In this document: piece after piece, positions 49,975 through 59,138 of the stretch
Position numbering within the stretch: position 1 is the first letter of the stretch
How the letters are laid out: each line of letters starts with the position of its first letter
Assembly: GCA_947593615.1 (NCBI GenBank)
Contig: CANQDR010000002.1
Span: 1-64,000, forward strand
Length of the DNA stretch: 64,000 nt
DNA from: an uncultured Clostridia bacterium
GTDB lineage: Bacteria; Bacillota; Clostridia; Oscillospirales; Acutalibacteraceae
Direction of reading: 5' to 3'
Notes under the pieces: generated by a model
Seen by the model: the letters and a program-made list of their open reading frames with translations, nothing else
Told to the model about the DNA's origin: nothing
Databases searched by the model: none
Translations under genes and position numbers: made by a program

Positions 49975-50298
49975 GAACATAATCTGATAATAAAATCCCG
50001 TGCGGTTTTGTTATACATATACTTTCATTATTAAAACACACAATTGAATAATCTTGCAACTAAGGCAGGCACGGCTGCCTTGCAAAATAAAAGCAAAGCA
50101 CTCTCCAAATTGAGAGTGCTAAAAAAATACTTATAAATCAATTGCGGCGGTCTGCCGCTTTAGCCCTTGTATTCGGTATTAAGTTTGTAGCCGTTCAGAC
50201 ATATAAAAATAAAAAAATTTTCGGGCGGTCTAAGAAAGAGGAATAAAAGGGGAGGAATGGGGAAAAAAGGGGGAAAAGCCTTTCCCTCTTTTGTCCCC
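49975..50298 (+). other. hairpin-rich non-coding stretch before rep (possible origin)
   Basis: Contains four hairpins: AAGGCAG/CTGCCTT (50062-50081), AGCACTCTC/GAGAGTGCT (50097-50120), GCGGC/GCCGC (50144-50158), and an 18-bp purine/pyrimidine arm pair with two mismatches (50259-50276 and 50281-50298, loop AGCC) just before the Rep start. No gene fits here. The location next to an HUH nickase makes it a candidate origin; the 50097-50120 hairpin also has a T-rich tail on the minus strand. Confidence 0.45.
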
Positions 50299-50322
50299 AC
50301 ATTAAAACACGAGGTATATAAA

Positions 50323-51096
50323 ATGAATATTTGTGAAAAGAAAACTTATTCGGGAAAAAGTTTCGAGCCTGAATTTTATGCCGTCACCATTGACGGAAGA
50401 AAATACACAAGAGGGTCAAAGAAGCGGTTAAGCCGTGCAGCACAAAAACAACTCAACGATAAAAACGCCCGAAAGAAATTAAGGCGGTTGCTTGATACAA
50501 ATTTTAATGAAAGCGATTATTATTGCACCTTCACATATCGGGATGACGAAATGCCACTGACATATGAAAATGTCAAGAAAGACGTAAACAATTTCTTAAA
50601 GCGTCTGCGCCGAGCACGTAAAAAAGCAGAACTTGAAGAATTGAAATATATTTATGCAATCGAATGTACTGTCAGCAAAAGAACAGGTCAAGCTCGTTAT
50701 CATGTTCACTTTGTGATGAATGGCAGATTACAGCGTCAGAAAATCAAATCGCTTTGGGGCAGGGGCGATATAAAAAAAGTGGAAGAGTTGCAGCCTGATG
50801 AACACGGCTTCGAGCGTCTTGCAAATTATCTATGCAAAGAATGGACAAATGAATTATTGCCCGAAAACCGCAAGCGTTATACGCCAAGCAGAAATTTAAA
50901 ACAACCTAAAACGCCGCCGCCAAAGGACGGAGTATTCTCGGCGAGGTATCTTGAAAAACTCTGCAAGCAGCGGATTGATGACGCTGATTTTTGGGAACGG
51001 CGATACAAAGGTTATAGGTTTATTGATGCCGAAGCTATTTACAACGAGGACTATGGCACATGGCATCTGTCATTGTTTATGCGAAAGAAGGAATAA
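50323..51096 (+). CDS. HUH-type replication initiation protein (Rep-like)
   Basis: A basic protein of 257 residues if started at ATG 50323 (GAGG 8 bases upstream); the frame opens at 50257 but those 22 codons lie across a long hairpin. Motifs match HUH replicases: YYCTFTYRDDEMP, ARYHVHFVMNG with the HxH metal ligands, and LANYLCKEW with a tyrosine and lysine as in the YxxxK nicking motif. Such proteins nick one strand at an origin and start rolling-circle replication. It is the only obvious replication initiator in the prophage part seen. The likely nicking target lies in 49975-50298. Confidence 0.75.
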   Translation: MNICEKKTYSGKSFEPEFYAVTIDGRKYTRGSKKRLSRAAQKQLNDKNARKKLRRLLDTNFNESDYYCTFTYRDDEMPLTYENVKKDVNNFLKRLRRARKKAELEELKYIYAIECTVSKRTGQARYHVHFVMNGRLQRQKIKSLWGRGDIKKVEELQPDEHGFERLANYLCKEWTNELLPENRKRYTPSRNLKQPKTPPPKDGVFSARYLEKLCKQRIDDADFWERRYKGYRFIDAEAIYNEDYGTWHLSLFMRKKE

Positions 51097-51512
51097 TGAT
51101 GCAAAAAGACTCAACGAGAGATTACATAACAGCGGCATTCAGGTTATATTCTGCGCTCGGCTGTCCGTCAGAACAAAAAATCGGAAATCTAAGCCTCAGC
51201 AACAGTAAAATAAAAAGCAATAAAAACAGCATTGCAATCCGCTTTGATTTACTTGCTGTTTCTAAGACTCTCGAATATCTCAACCGCAGCGGCAAGGACT
51301 ATATCTGCGAAACTGTCAGAGAAGTTTACTTTACTGAACCGACAAGAGAATTTAAACGCAATGATATTAACGCACGGGTACTTAATCTTGCCGCAAAAAA
51401 ATTCACAAGTGAACGTAACGTATGGCGCTGGTTAAAAGAAGCACGCAATATCTGCGCCTCTTTTAGAGGTCTTAATACCGCAACCATAGAACAAATTATT
51501 GATAATAATTAA
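51096..51512 (+). CDS. phage regulator-like protein, unassigned
   Basis: The usable start is ATG 51096, sharing a base with the rep stop, giving 138 residues. The protein is helical and basic. Its C-terminal part, KFTSERNVWRWLKEARNICA, resembles a DNA-binding helix-turn-helix. Its place directly ahead of HNH and terminase genes is where late transcription activators (ArpU/RinA types) sit in Firmicutes phages. I cannot identify the family by motif, so this role is from position. Confidence 0.5.
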   Translation: MMQKDSTRDYITAAFRLYSALGCPSEQKIGNLSLSNSKIKSNKNSIAIRFDLLAVSKTLEYLNRSGKDYICETVREVYFTEPTREFKRNDINARVLNLAAKKFTSERNVWRWLKEARNICASFRGLNTATIEQIIDNN

Positions 51513-51556
51513 AAAGTTGTCAGTAGTAAAGGTTAATTTTATGCTTTAATTAAAGT

Positions 51557-51862
51557 ATGACAAACAGGCACGTAACCACTGAATGGATAAGAGAACTAAT
51601 CCGCTGCGGCGATACTTCTCCGTTTTACAACACAAGAGAATGGCACGAGCTCAGAGAACGCAAACGTAAAGCAGAACATTATGAGTGTGAACGCTGCCGA
51701 AGTAAAGGCAGATATAGGCGCGGTATGGTTGTGCATCACAAAAAATATTTACGGCTGCATCCTGAACTTGCAATGGTATATGATAACCTCGAATTGCTTT
51801 GTGATGAATGTCATTACGATGAACACCATCATATCGAGCAATTAAACAAAGAAAAATGGTAA
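51557..51862 (+). CDS. HNH endonuclease
   Basis: A 101-residue HNH protein: FYNTREWHELRERKRKAEHY, CERCRSKGRYRRGMVVHHKK (first HH of the HNH motif), DNLELLCDECHYDEHH. Two CxxC pairs bind zinc. HNH proteins next to the terminase assist DNA packaging in HK97-like phages. It is 122 bases before the small terminase. GTATGACAAA start context has a weak ribosome site. Confidence 0.92.
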   Translation: MTNRHVTTEWIRELIRCGDTSPFYNTREWHELRERKRKAEHYECERCRSKGRYRRGMVVHHKKYLRLHPELAMVYDNLELLCDECHYDEHHHIEQLNKEKW

Positions 51863-51983
51863 AAATTTTTATACCCCCGGGTCAAAAATCGAAAAAATTT
51901 TTGACCAAAAGATAACGGCGGCAGTCAAGACTGTACCTCTACGCGCGTACGCGAGAATTTTTCAGGAAGGAGAAATAAAGAAT

Positions 51984-52292
51984 ATGGCTTCACTTGCAAG
52001 TGTAAAAAAAAGTCTGATTGAGCAACTTGAGAAAAAAGGCGCTGATGTTGAAGTTTTTAGAGATTTGATTGACAGCTATATATACTACACAAAGCTTGAA
52101 AGAAAAATGCAGAAAGATATCAAAGAAAAAGGACTTGCTTATGAGGCTATATCGGCTACAGGAAAAACTTACATTAAAGACAATCCAAATGTCAAAAACG
52201 CTATTGCTTGTAACAAGCAAAGACTTGCCATTCTCGCACAGCTTGATTTGACAACCAAAACCGTTGAAATGGAATGCGATGATAAACTCTGA
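51984..52292 (+). CDS. terS: P27-family terminase small subunit
   Basis: A 102-residue protein with SLIEQLEKKGADVEVFRDLI, SYIYYTKLERKMQKDIKEKG and DNPNVKNAIACNKQRLAIL, the pattern of P27-type small terminases that recognise the packaging site. AGGAAGGAG precedes ATG. Its stop shares a base with the next start, as often seen for TerS and TerL. Confidence 0.88.
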   Translation: MASLASVKKSLIEQLEKKGADVEVFRDLIDSYIYYTKLERKMQKDIKEKGLAYEAISATGKTYIKDNPNVKNAIACNKQRLAILAQLDLTTKTVEMECDDKL

Positions 52293-53941
52293 TGAATAAG
52301 CACATAAAGGAGTACATTGACCTTGTAAAATCTGAGAAATTCCCTGTCTGTAAAGAGCAAAAATTACTTATAAAATACGTTGAAAACTGCTTTGAAAATG
52401 AGTCAATTTACATTGATGATAAACAGCTTGAAGACTATCTAAGTTTACAAAAATACTTCGATTTTAAATTATTCCACTGGGAGAAATTTTGTTTTGCATT
52501 ACATAACTGTACATATATTTCCCCAGGTGTACTCAGATGGCCTGATATACTTATTCTCGTTGGCAGAGGAGCAGGTAAAAACGGCTACCTTGCTTTTGAA
52601 GATTTCTGTTTACTTACTCCCGTTAACGGAATCAAAGAATATCATATTGACATATGTGCAACCTCAGAAGACCAAGCAAAAACAACTTTTTTCGACGTTT
52701 ATAACGTACTTGAAAATAACAAAGCAAAAATGTCTAAGCACTTTAAGTGGAACAAAGAAGAAATTACAAATTTGAAAACACATTCTGTTTTAAAATTTCG
52801 TACGTCAAATTCAAAAACAAAGGACGGTGGACGTCCGGGAAAGATAGATTTTGACGAATACCACGCGTATGAAAATTACAGTCTTATAAAAGTTTTTAAA
52901 ACAGGTTTGGGTAAGAAAGCACTTCCTCGAACCACGATTATAACTACAATGGGCGATGTACGTGACGGCCCGCTCGACAACACTCTATCAGATACTTTGC
53001 AAATACTCAACGGCGAAATCCCCGATAATGGTATGCTTCCGTTCATCTGCCGCCTTGACGATAAAAAAGAAGTTGATAATCCTGAAAATTGGTATAAGGC
53101 AAATCCATCGTTGCAGTATTTCCCGATACTTCAGCGAGTTCTGAAAAAAGAATATTTCGACTGGAAGCGTGACCATCTCGGCAATTCCGATTTTATGACA
53201 AAGAGAATGAATATTCCGCAGGGGTCAACAGGAGAGCCTGTCACGGAATGGGAAAATATTCTCGCTACCAATAAACCTATAATTGACCTTGAGGGCAAGA
53301 CTTGTGTTTTTGGTATAGATTACACTAAAATCCACGATTTTCTCGCAGTAGGTTTGCTATTCGAAGTTGATAACAAGATATACTGGATTACTCATTCTTG
53401 GGTATGTGAAAGCTGTAGGGATTTATCAAGAATCCGCTACCCTGTAAAAGATGCGGCGGCAGAGGGCTTGCTGACAATTGTTCCGGGTGTTGAGATACCC
53501 CCTGAATTGCCAATAGAATGGCTTAACGAAATGAAACAGCATTATAACATTGTAGCAGGCGGACTTGATAATTACCGTTACACATTGCTTAAAAAACCGC
53601 TTATGTCAATTGGATTTGATTGCGATAAAAAGGGCAACAATAATTTACATCTTGTACGACCTTCTGACCTCATGCAAGCAGCCCCCGTTATATCAAGCGA
53701 TTTTCAGAATCGGCGAATTATTTGGGGAAAAAATACCCTGATGCGTTGGTACACAAACAATGTAAAAGTTACATACGACAACAAAGGAAATATTATTTAC
53801 GGCAAAATTGAACCGCGAAGCCGCAAAACTGATGGTTTTATGGCACTTGCAGCGGCATATACGCAAAAAGACAAAATCAAACAATACACGCCGATTGATG
53901 CTGACAGCTTTAGTAAAATGCTTCAGGTATATAGCTTTTAG
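52292..53941 (+). CDS. terL: terminase large subunit
   Basis: A 549-residue packaging motor. ATPase motif LVGRGAGKNGYLAFEDFCL (Walker A variant) and a Walker B-like segment KIDFDEYHAYEN. The C-terminal nuclease domain has CVFGIDYTKIHDFLAVG with metal-binding aspartates and GLDNYRYTLLKK. It matches the HK97/YmfN-type terminases. It is collinear with portal and protease downstream. Confidence 0.95.
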   Translation: MNKHIKEYIDLVKSEKFPVCKEQKLLIKYVENCFENESIYIDDKQLEDYLSLQKYFDFKLFHWEKFCFALHNCTYISPGVLRWPDILILVGRGAGKNGYLAFEDFCLLTPVNGIKEYHIDICATSEDQAKTTFFDVYNVLENNKAKMSKHFKWNKEEITNLKTHSVLKFRTSNSKTKDGGRPGKIDFDEYHAYENYSLIKVFKTGLGKKALPRTTIITTMGDVRDGPLDNTLSDTLQILNGEIPDNGMLPFICRLDDKKEVDNPENWYKANPSLQYFPILQRVLKKEYFDWKRDHLGNSDFMTKRMNIPQGSTGEPVTEWENILATNKPIIDLEGKTCVFGIDYTKIHDFLAVGLLFEVDNKIYWITHSWVCESCRDLSRIRYPVKDAAAEGLLTIVPGVEIPPELPIEWLNEMKQHYNIVAGGLDNYRYTLLKKPLMSIGFDCDKKGNNNLHLVRPSDLMQAAPVISSDFQNRRIIWGKNTLMRWYTNNVKVTYDNKGNIIYGKIEPRSRKTDGFMALAAAYTQKDKIKQYTPIDADSFSKMLQVYSF

Positions 53942-53951
53942 GGGGGATTAA

Positions 53952-55121
53952 ATGAAATTTATTGATTATATTCGTTCAAAGCTTATTGGCAAAAGCAGTG
54001 TAGAAATAAGTGAATCGGATTTAGAAGAGTTTTATGAAAAATACGAGGCATCAAAATTCAATCTTACCGAACTTGCCTTGTTTACCGCAATCAGTTTAAT
54101 TGCTCGTTCATTGGCTAAATGTGAGTTTGTCACACTCAGCAACGACAAGCCACAATATGAATACGAGTATTATCTATGGAATTATTCTCCGAATAAGCAC
54201 CAAACAAAAATTGAATTTATAACTGAGTTTGTTTCAAATTTGATTTTCAAAAACGAGGCATTAATTGTTGAAACTTCAGACGGACAACTGCTTGTTGCCG
54301 ACGGCTTCAGCAAAACAGAATTTGCGCTGTATGATGATGTTTTTTCATCAGTCAGTTGTCGCAATTTAACTTTTTCAAGAACTTTTTACGAAAGTGATGT
54401 AATCTATCTCAAATACAATAACATTGCTATTTCAAGTATTTTAGCGCAAATGTGCAAGAGTTATGAAAAACTTATGACGTCAGCGGAAAGCCGATATAAC
54501 AAAGCAGTCGGTCATAAGGGAATTTTAACAATTTCAAATCAGGCTTCAAATGATACCAAATTTCAAGATACGTTTAATGACCTGATTCAAAAGCGTTTTA
54601 AGCAGTATTTCAATGCTCAAAATGCCGTACTTCCTTTATTTGACGGTTATTCCTACAATGAACCTTCGACAGATTCAAGCAAAACTACAAATACAGAAAT
54701 TAACGATATTACAAAGCTGCGTGGTGAAGCATATTCAATCGTAGGAAACGCTTTTACTATTCCGCCCTCAATTATTAAGGGCGAAGCCTCTCAGCTCAGC
54801 GATGCAGTTGATTCATTCATAGCGAATGCTATTGACCCCCTCGCACAAATGGTTGAACAGGAAATAACTAAAAAACGCTACGGCGAAAGCAGCTTTTTAA
54901 AGGGCAGCTATCTGTCCATAGACACAACATATGTACGTCACATTGACGCTATTTCTTTAGCAAACAACATTGACAAATCTATAGCTTGCGGTGTACTCTC
55001 CCCAGCTCAGGCACAACGCTACTGCAATATGATTCCTGATACTGAGAAATGGGCACACGCTCACTATATGACAAAGAATTACCAAACGATTGATATGGCT
55101 GTGAAGGGTGGTGAGAGCTAA
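53952..55121 (+). CDS. phage portal protein (HK97 type)
   Basis: A 389-residue portal ring protein. LALFTAISLIARSLAKCEFV, EYYLWNYSPNKHQTKIEFIT and IDAISLANNIDKSIACGVLS near the end are typical of HK97-type portals, with AYSIVGNAFTIPPSIIKGEA in the middle. It is slightly shorter than many (about 400-420). It forms the vertex through which DNA enters. GGGGGG precedes the start, and its stop overlaps the protease gene. Confidence 0.9.
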   Translation: MKFIDYIRSKLIGKSSVEISESDLEEFYEKYEASKFNLTELALFTAISLIARSLAKCEFVTLSNDKPQYEYEYYLWNYSPNKHQTKIEFITEFVSNLIFKNEALIVETSDGQLLVADGFSKTEFALYDDVFSSVSCRNLTFSRTFYESDVIYLKYNNIAISSILAQMCKSYEKLMTSAESRYNKAVGHKGILTISNQASNDTKFQDTFNDLIQKRFKQYFNAQNAVLPLFDGYSYNEPSTDSSKTTNTEINDITKLRGEAYSIVGNAFTIPPSIIKGEASQLSDAVDSFIANAIDPLAQMVEQEITKKRYGESSFLKGSYLSIDTTYVRHIDAISLANNIDKSIACGVLSPAQAQRYCNMIPDTEKWAHAHYMTKNYQTIDMAVKGGES

Positions 55122-55906
55122 TGAATTTAAACAAAGCATTTGAAATCAAACAAGAGGGTAATTTAAGAACGCTTGAAATTTATCTGTACGGCGAAATTCA
55201 AGGCGATTACTATGACTGGTGGAACAGCAAAATTGTTGAAAGCACTACATCAGCAAACTATGTCCGCAAAGCTATTGATGAAGCAGGACCTGTTGATAAT
55301 ATAAATATTTATATTAATTCATGCGGTGGATCGGTTTCCGAAGGTATTGCAATTTACAACATTTTGAAACGTATGCAACAGTCTAAAACCGTTTACGTTG
55401 ATGCTTTCGCTTATTCTATCGCTTCGGTGATTGCTATGGCAGGCGATAAAATTGTAATGCCAAGCAATACAACAATGATGATACATAATGCGATGATGTC
55501 AGCTTATGGCAATGCCGCAGAATTAAGGAAAGCGGCAGATGACCTTGATACCATCAACGAAGCAAGCTGCAATACTTATCTAACAAAAACCGATAAAATC
55601 AGCAAAGATGAATTACAAAAACTGCTTGACGCCGAAACATTTCTGACAGCAGAGCAGGCACTTGAAATCGGGCTTTGTGATGAAATTGCAAATCCTGTTG
55701 ACTTGTCGCAATCTGTTGATGTAATTGAACAAGCACAGCGGCAGAAAAATCCGACAGCAAAAAAAGCAGCTGATTTTATGCAGTTAGCTGCAAAGAAAAA
55801 CCCTACTCCACCCCCGGCGCCGCCGAAACCTGATACCGAGCCGAATCAGAATGGGGACAAGTATGAATGGCTCAGCAATTTAATCAATTCAAAAAATCTT
55901 ATATAA
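55121..55906 (+). CDS. ClpP-like head maturation protease
   Basis: A 261-residue serine protease. INIYINSCGGSVSEGIAIYN, then YSIASVIAMAGDKI with the catalytic serine, MMIHNAMMSAYGNAAEL with the histidine. The C-terminal part is a Pro-rich tail (PPPAPPKPD). It cuts the capsid delta domain in HK97-like phages. It precedes the capsid gene by 25 bases. The catalytic set is complete. Confidence 0.93.
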   Translation: MNLNKAFEIKQEGNLRTLEIYLYGEIQGDYYDWWNSKIVESTTSANYVRKAIDEAGPVDNINIYINSCGGSVSEGIAIYNILKRMQQSKTVYVDAFAYSIASVIAMAGDKIVMPSNTTMMIHNAMMSAYGNAAELRKAADDLDTINEASCNTYLTKTDKISKDELQKLLDAETFLTAEQALEIGLCDEIANPVDLSQSVDVIEQAQRQKNPTAKKAADFMQLAAKKNPTPPPAPPKPDTEPNQNGDKYEWLSNLINSKNLI

Positions 55907-55931
55907 AACTTATATAAAAGGAGAATTTTAA

Positions 55932-57110
55932 ATGAAAAACAAAGATTTTCTTATGCAGCAGCGCAAAGCATTTGCTCAAAAGTTTAAAGATGCGCTCGAT
56001 TCAAAAGACGAAGGACAGATTGTAGAAGCTTTTGAAAAATATGCCGAGGGCATACAGCAAAGTTTGCTTGACACATTTAACGAAATTCAGGCAACAACAG
56101 ACTCGACAATTCTTGCAAAGCGCGGCATTCGACAGCTTACATCAATTGAACAGAAGTTCTACGAAAATGTTGCAACTGCAATGAAATCCCTCGACCCTAA
56201 ACAGGCACTTTCAAATGTTGACCTCACCATTCCTCAGACAATTATTGATACTGTTCTTACTGACATTGAGCAGAATCACCCGCTGCTTGCCGCATTAAAT
56301 ATTCAGAACACTTTCGGTTCAGTCAAATGGATTTATTCTGATGACACTAAAAAGCTTGCAGCTTGGGGGCAGATTACATCTGCAATTACTCAGGAACTCA
56401 ACGAAACAATCCATTCGCTTGAATTCAGCACCAATAAACTTACAGCGTTTATACCAGTTCCAAAGGATTTACTTGACCTTGCTCCCGGTTATCTTGACGC
56501 ATATGTACGTGCTATTCTCGGCGATGCTCTTGCATACGGACTTGAAAATGGCATAATCTGCGGTACAGGCAAGAATATGCCTATCGGTATGTGCAAAGAC
56601 CTCAAAGGCTCTGTTCAAGAGGGTGTTTATCCCGACAAAGAAAAAGTAAGTCTTAAAGGGCTTGATGTTACAAGCTACTGCGCCACAGTTGCAAAACTTG
56701 CAAAAACCGAAAGCGGCAAGGCTCGTATCGTTCCTACTGTTGACCTTATCGTAAATCCGCAGGACTACATAAGTAAAATCATTCCTGCCACAACCGTTCT
56801 TGCAACAGATGGCAGTTACAAAAATAACATATTCCCATTCCCGACAAACGTATATCAGTCCGAAATGGTTACGGAAGGTACAGCGATACTCGGTATGCTC
56901 AGCCGATACGCCGCTTGTCTTTCAACAGGAAAAGATGGCAAACTCGACTACAGCGACCATTATCAGTTCCTTGAAGATAACAGAACTTACACCATTAAAC
57001 TTTACGGAACAGGAAGAGCAAAGGACAACAACAGCTTTATTTTCCTTGACATTTCAAAGCTTGAACCGCTTAAACTTTCGGTTGTCCTCGAAAATCAGGC
57101 GGCTGAGTAA
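55932..57110 (+). CDS. HK97-fold major capsid protein
   Basis: A 392-residue protein. Residues 1-100 are a helical scaffold-like delta region; the HK97 fold follows with LTSIEQKFYENVATAMKSLD, ALNIQNTFGSVKWIYSDDTK, STNKLTAFIPVPKDLLDLAP and DYISKIIPATTVLATDGSYK. Preceded by the protease and followed by connectors, as expected. AAAGGAGA precedes ATG. Confidence 0.94.
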   Translation: MKNKDFLMQQRKAFAQKFKDALDSKDEGQIVEAFEKYAEGIQQSLLDTFNEIQATTDSTILAKRGIRQLTSIEQKFYENVATAMKSLDPKQALSNVDLTIPQTIIDTVLTDIEQNHPLLAALNIQNTFGSVKWIYSDDTKKLAAWGQITSAITQELNETIHSLEFSTNKLTAFIPVPKDLLDLAPGYLDAYVRAILGDALAYGLENGIICGTGKNMPIGMCKDLKGSVQEGVYPDKEKVSLKGLDVTSYCATVAKLAKTESGKARIVPTVDLIVNPQDYISKIIPATTVLATDGSYKNNIFPFPTNVYQSEMVTEGTAILGMLSRYAACLSTGKDGKLDYSDHYQFLEDNRTYTIKLYGTGRAKDNNSFIFLDISKLEPLKLSVVLENQAAE

Positions 57111-57151
57111 AAGTTTTAAAGATTAAATCATTTATAACGGAGGTGCTGTAA

Positions 57152-57448
57152 ATGCCAGTCTTTGAAGATATAAAAACGATGCTTGACATCAATATAGAGG
57201 ATACCTCTAACGACAAAAAGATTAATATCATAATTGAGGACGGCAAACAGCACCTTCGCTCATTTAACCCACTTCTGTCAGATGATGACTTTGAAAAACC
57301 TACTCGCGCGAGATATTTGCTCTCGTCTTATTGCAGATACGCTTACAGCAACGCTTCTGAGATGTTTGACATTAACTACAAAGCGGAAATTTTAGCATTG
57401 CGTCAGGAATACGAGGTGCAGGAATATGAAAATAAAAACTCCGATTGA
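57152..57448 (+). CDS. head-tail connector protein (gp6-like)
   Basis: A 98-residue protein (FEDIKTMLDINIEDTSNDKK, RARYLLSSYCRYAYSNASEM). It is helical with the pattern of HK97 gp6-type adaptors that sit under the portal. ACGGAGGTG precedes ATG. Its last 23 bases overlap the next gene. Confidence 0.8.
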   Translation: MPVFEDIKTMLDINIEDTSNDKKINIIIEDGKQHLRSFNPLLSDDDFEKPTRARYLLSSYCRYAYSNASEMFDINYKAEILALRQEYEVQEYENKNSD

Positions 57449-57779
57449 ATTCCTGACTTTCAATGACGGAATTGTGGATATTTATGAAACCGACGAAGAT
57501 GACGTTATAATCCACAATACAGTTAAAAAATTCAAATACGGTAATCGTACTGTGGGTGTCAAGCGTTACTACGCTGCACGCCAGAGCGATATTAAGCTCG
57601 ATTTGGTAATTCATATTCACAGAGATTTAGAACTCAACACACAGCACGCAGCGGTAATAAAAAATACGCGCTATAAAATTGAACAAGTTCAGCAGTTGCC
57701 GGATACTAATCCTGCCGTTACTGTTTTAAGTTTGTCACAGCGCGGACTATACAGAGGTGAAGAAGATGGCGTTTCATAG
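57426..57779 (+). CDS. phage head closure protein
   Basis: A 117-residue beta-rich protein (IKTPIEFLTFNDGIVDIYET, YYAARQSDIKLDLVIHI) in the place of head-closure (SPP1 gp16 / HK97 gp7-type) proteins. It starts inside the connector gene behind GAGGTGCAGG. The family call rests on position plus the small beta fold. Confidence 0.7.
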   Translation: MKIKTPIEFLTFNDGIVDIYETDEDDVIIHNTVKKFKYGNRTVGVKRYYAARQSDIKLDLVIHIHRDLELNTQHAAVIKNTRYKIEQVQQLPDTNPAVTVLSLSQRGLYRGEEDGVS

Positions 57780-58098
57780 TTACAGCGATTTTAAAACAGC
57801 TATAAAAAACTGCGGTATTCCTGTAGCTGAAGCTGAATACAAAAAATCAGTTTCTACCCCATATGCTTGTTATTTCCGCTCAGCAGAAGACTGCATATAT
57901 GCAGACGGAATACCTATCATAACAAAAACAAAAATAGCGGTTGAACTTTATACAGAAAAAAGCGATATTCTCAGTGAATCTCAGATTGAATCGTGGTTCA
58001 GACTAAACGGCATAAATGCAAAGAAAACCGAAAGGGCATTTGTTGAATCTGAAAACTACTACGAAACAATCTATGAATTTGAGTTGATTTTCGGGTGA
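57766..58098 (+). CDS. tail completion / terminator-like protein
   Basis: A 110-residue protein starting at ATG 57766 (AGAGGTG upstream). SYSDFKTAIKNCGIPVAEAE and AVELYTEKSDILSESQIESW are in line with tail terminator proteins (gpU/DUF3168-like). It overlaps both neighbours by a few bases. Its place before gp10 is a minor order change from some HK97-like phages. The name is inferred from context. Confidence 0.6.
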   Translation: MAFHSYSDFKTAIKNCGIPVAEAEYKKSVSTPYACYFRSAEDCIYADGIPIITKTKIAVELYTEKSDILSESQIESWFRLNGINAKKTERAFVESENYYETIYEFELIFG

Positions 58099-58520
58099 GT
58101 GATGAAAAAGTAAAGCCTAATGAAATTTCGTCAGCTGTTGCAGGAACTCTTAATAGCTGGTCAGCGGATATTCAATACGGAATTATTGAACTGACGGACG
58201 AAAAAGCAGAGAGGCTTAAAGAACTTATAAAAAATGCAAGTCCGAAGCGAACCGGGAAATATGCTAAATCGTGGAAAGTAAAGGTTACTGAAAACACATT
58301 CAGCACCTACGAAAAAACCGTATATAACGCAAAGCACTATCGCAGAACGCATTTACTTGAAAAGCCACATGTCAAAAGAAATCACAAAGGTAGCGTTGCT
58401 GCTCAAGTACATATCCAGCCTGCGGCGGAAACTATTAAATCAGAATATATTGCAGGCATCAAAAAAATAATTAAAAATTCACAGTCCGCAGGAGGCGGAC
58501 GAAAAACTTATAAAAAATAA
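58095..58520 (+). CDS. HK97 gp10-like tail/head joining protein
   Basis: A 141-residue basic protein from GTG 58095 (GTGA overlap with the preceding stop). LKELIKNASPKRTGKYAKSW is the classical gp10 pattern, and HLLEKPHVKRNHKGSVAAQV with a His/Lys-rich end. It joins tail to head or helps tail assembly. Confidence 0.88.
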   Translation: MSDEKVKPNEISSAVAGTLNSWSADIQYGIIELTDEKAERLKELIKNASPKRTGKYAKSWKVKVTENTFSTYEKTVYNAKHYRRTHLLEKPHVKRNHKGSVAAQVHIQPAAETIKSEYIAGIKKIIKNSQSAGGGRKTYKK

Positions 58521-58535
58521 AAGGAGATGTTTTTT

Positions 58536-59138
58536 ATGGAAACCACTATAGCTAAAGTTGGTTATGCAATGATAACAGAAACAGCGGATGAAATTACTTA
58601 TGATAATATAGTGTGGTTTAAATCGGATGAAGCAGGTGGTAGAGAAATTTCAGCAGAACCAAGCGGCGACACAATCAAAATATATGCAGACGGACAGCCT
58701 GTCATTCAGGCTGTAGGAAATTCAGGCTATGAAATTACACTTATACTCATTTCAATAATTGATAAAATTGAAACTGATTGGTTTAATAAAACCAAGCTTG
58801 AAGACGGAAGTATTCTTGAAATAGCTGAAATTAAAGCAAGTCCAAAATTTGCACTCGTGGTTGCAAAAGAACTTCTTGGTTCAACAAATAAATATGCTAT
58901 TGATACTTATTTTTATTGTTCCGCATCGAACAGACCGAGCAAAAAATCTAAGACGTCAGAGGGAAATTTCGACCCTGAATTTCCCGAATTTTCTATTGCA
59001 GCTAATCCTCGCCCGGATAATCAATTTGTTTGCGTCACCAATTATGCAAACGAATTGCCAACTACTGTTACCGTTCCGACTGTCACTGCTAAAATTAATG
59101 CATTATCAAAAAAGGAGGTAATAAAGAGTGGCACGTAA
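58536..59138 (+). CDS. major tail protein (phi13-like)
   Basis: A 200-residue protein; ATG 58536 is 9 bases after AAGGAG, while 58527 is too close. It has KVGYAMITETADEITYDNIV, IKIYADGQPVIQ, and EFSIAANPRPDNQFVCVTNY, the pattern of phi13-type major tail tube proteins. It ends overlapping the tail chaperone gene start. Confidence 0.85.
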   Translation: METTIAKVGYAMITETADEITYDNIVWFKSDEAGGREISAEPSGDTIKIYADGQPVIQAVGNSGYEITLILISIIDKIETDWFNKTKLEDGSILEIAEIKASPKFALVVAKELLGSTNKYAIDTYFYCSASNRPSKKSKTSEGNFDPEFPEFSIAANPRPDNQFVCVTNYANELPTTVTVPTVTAKINALSKKEVIKSGT

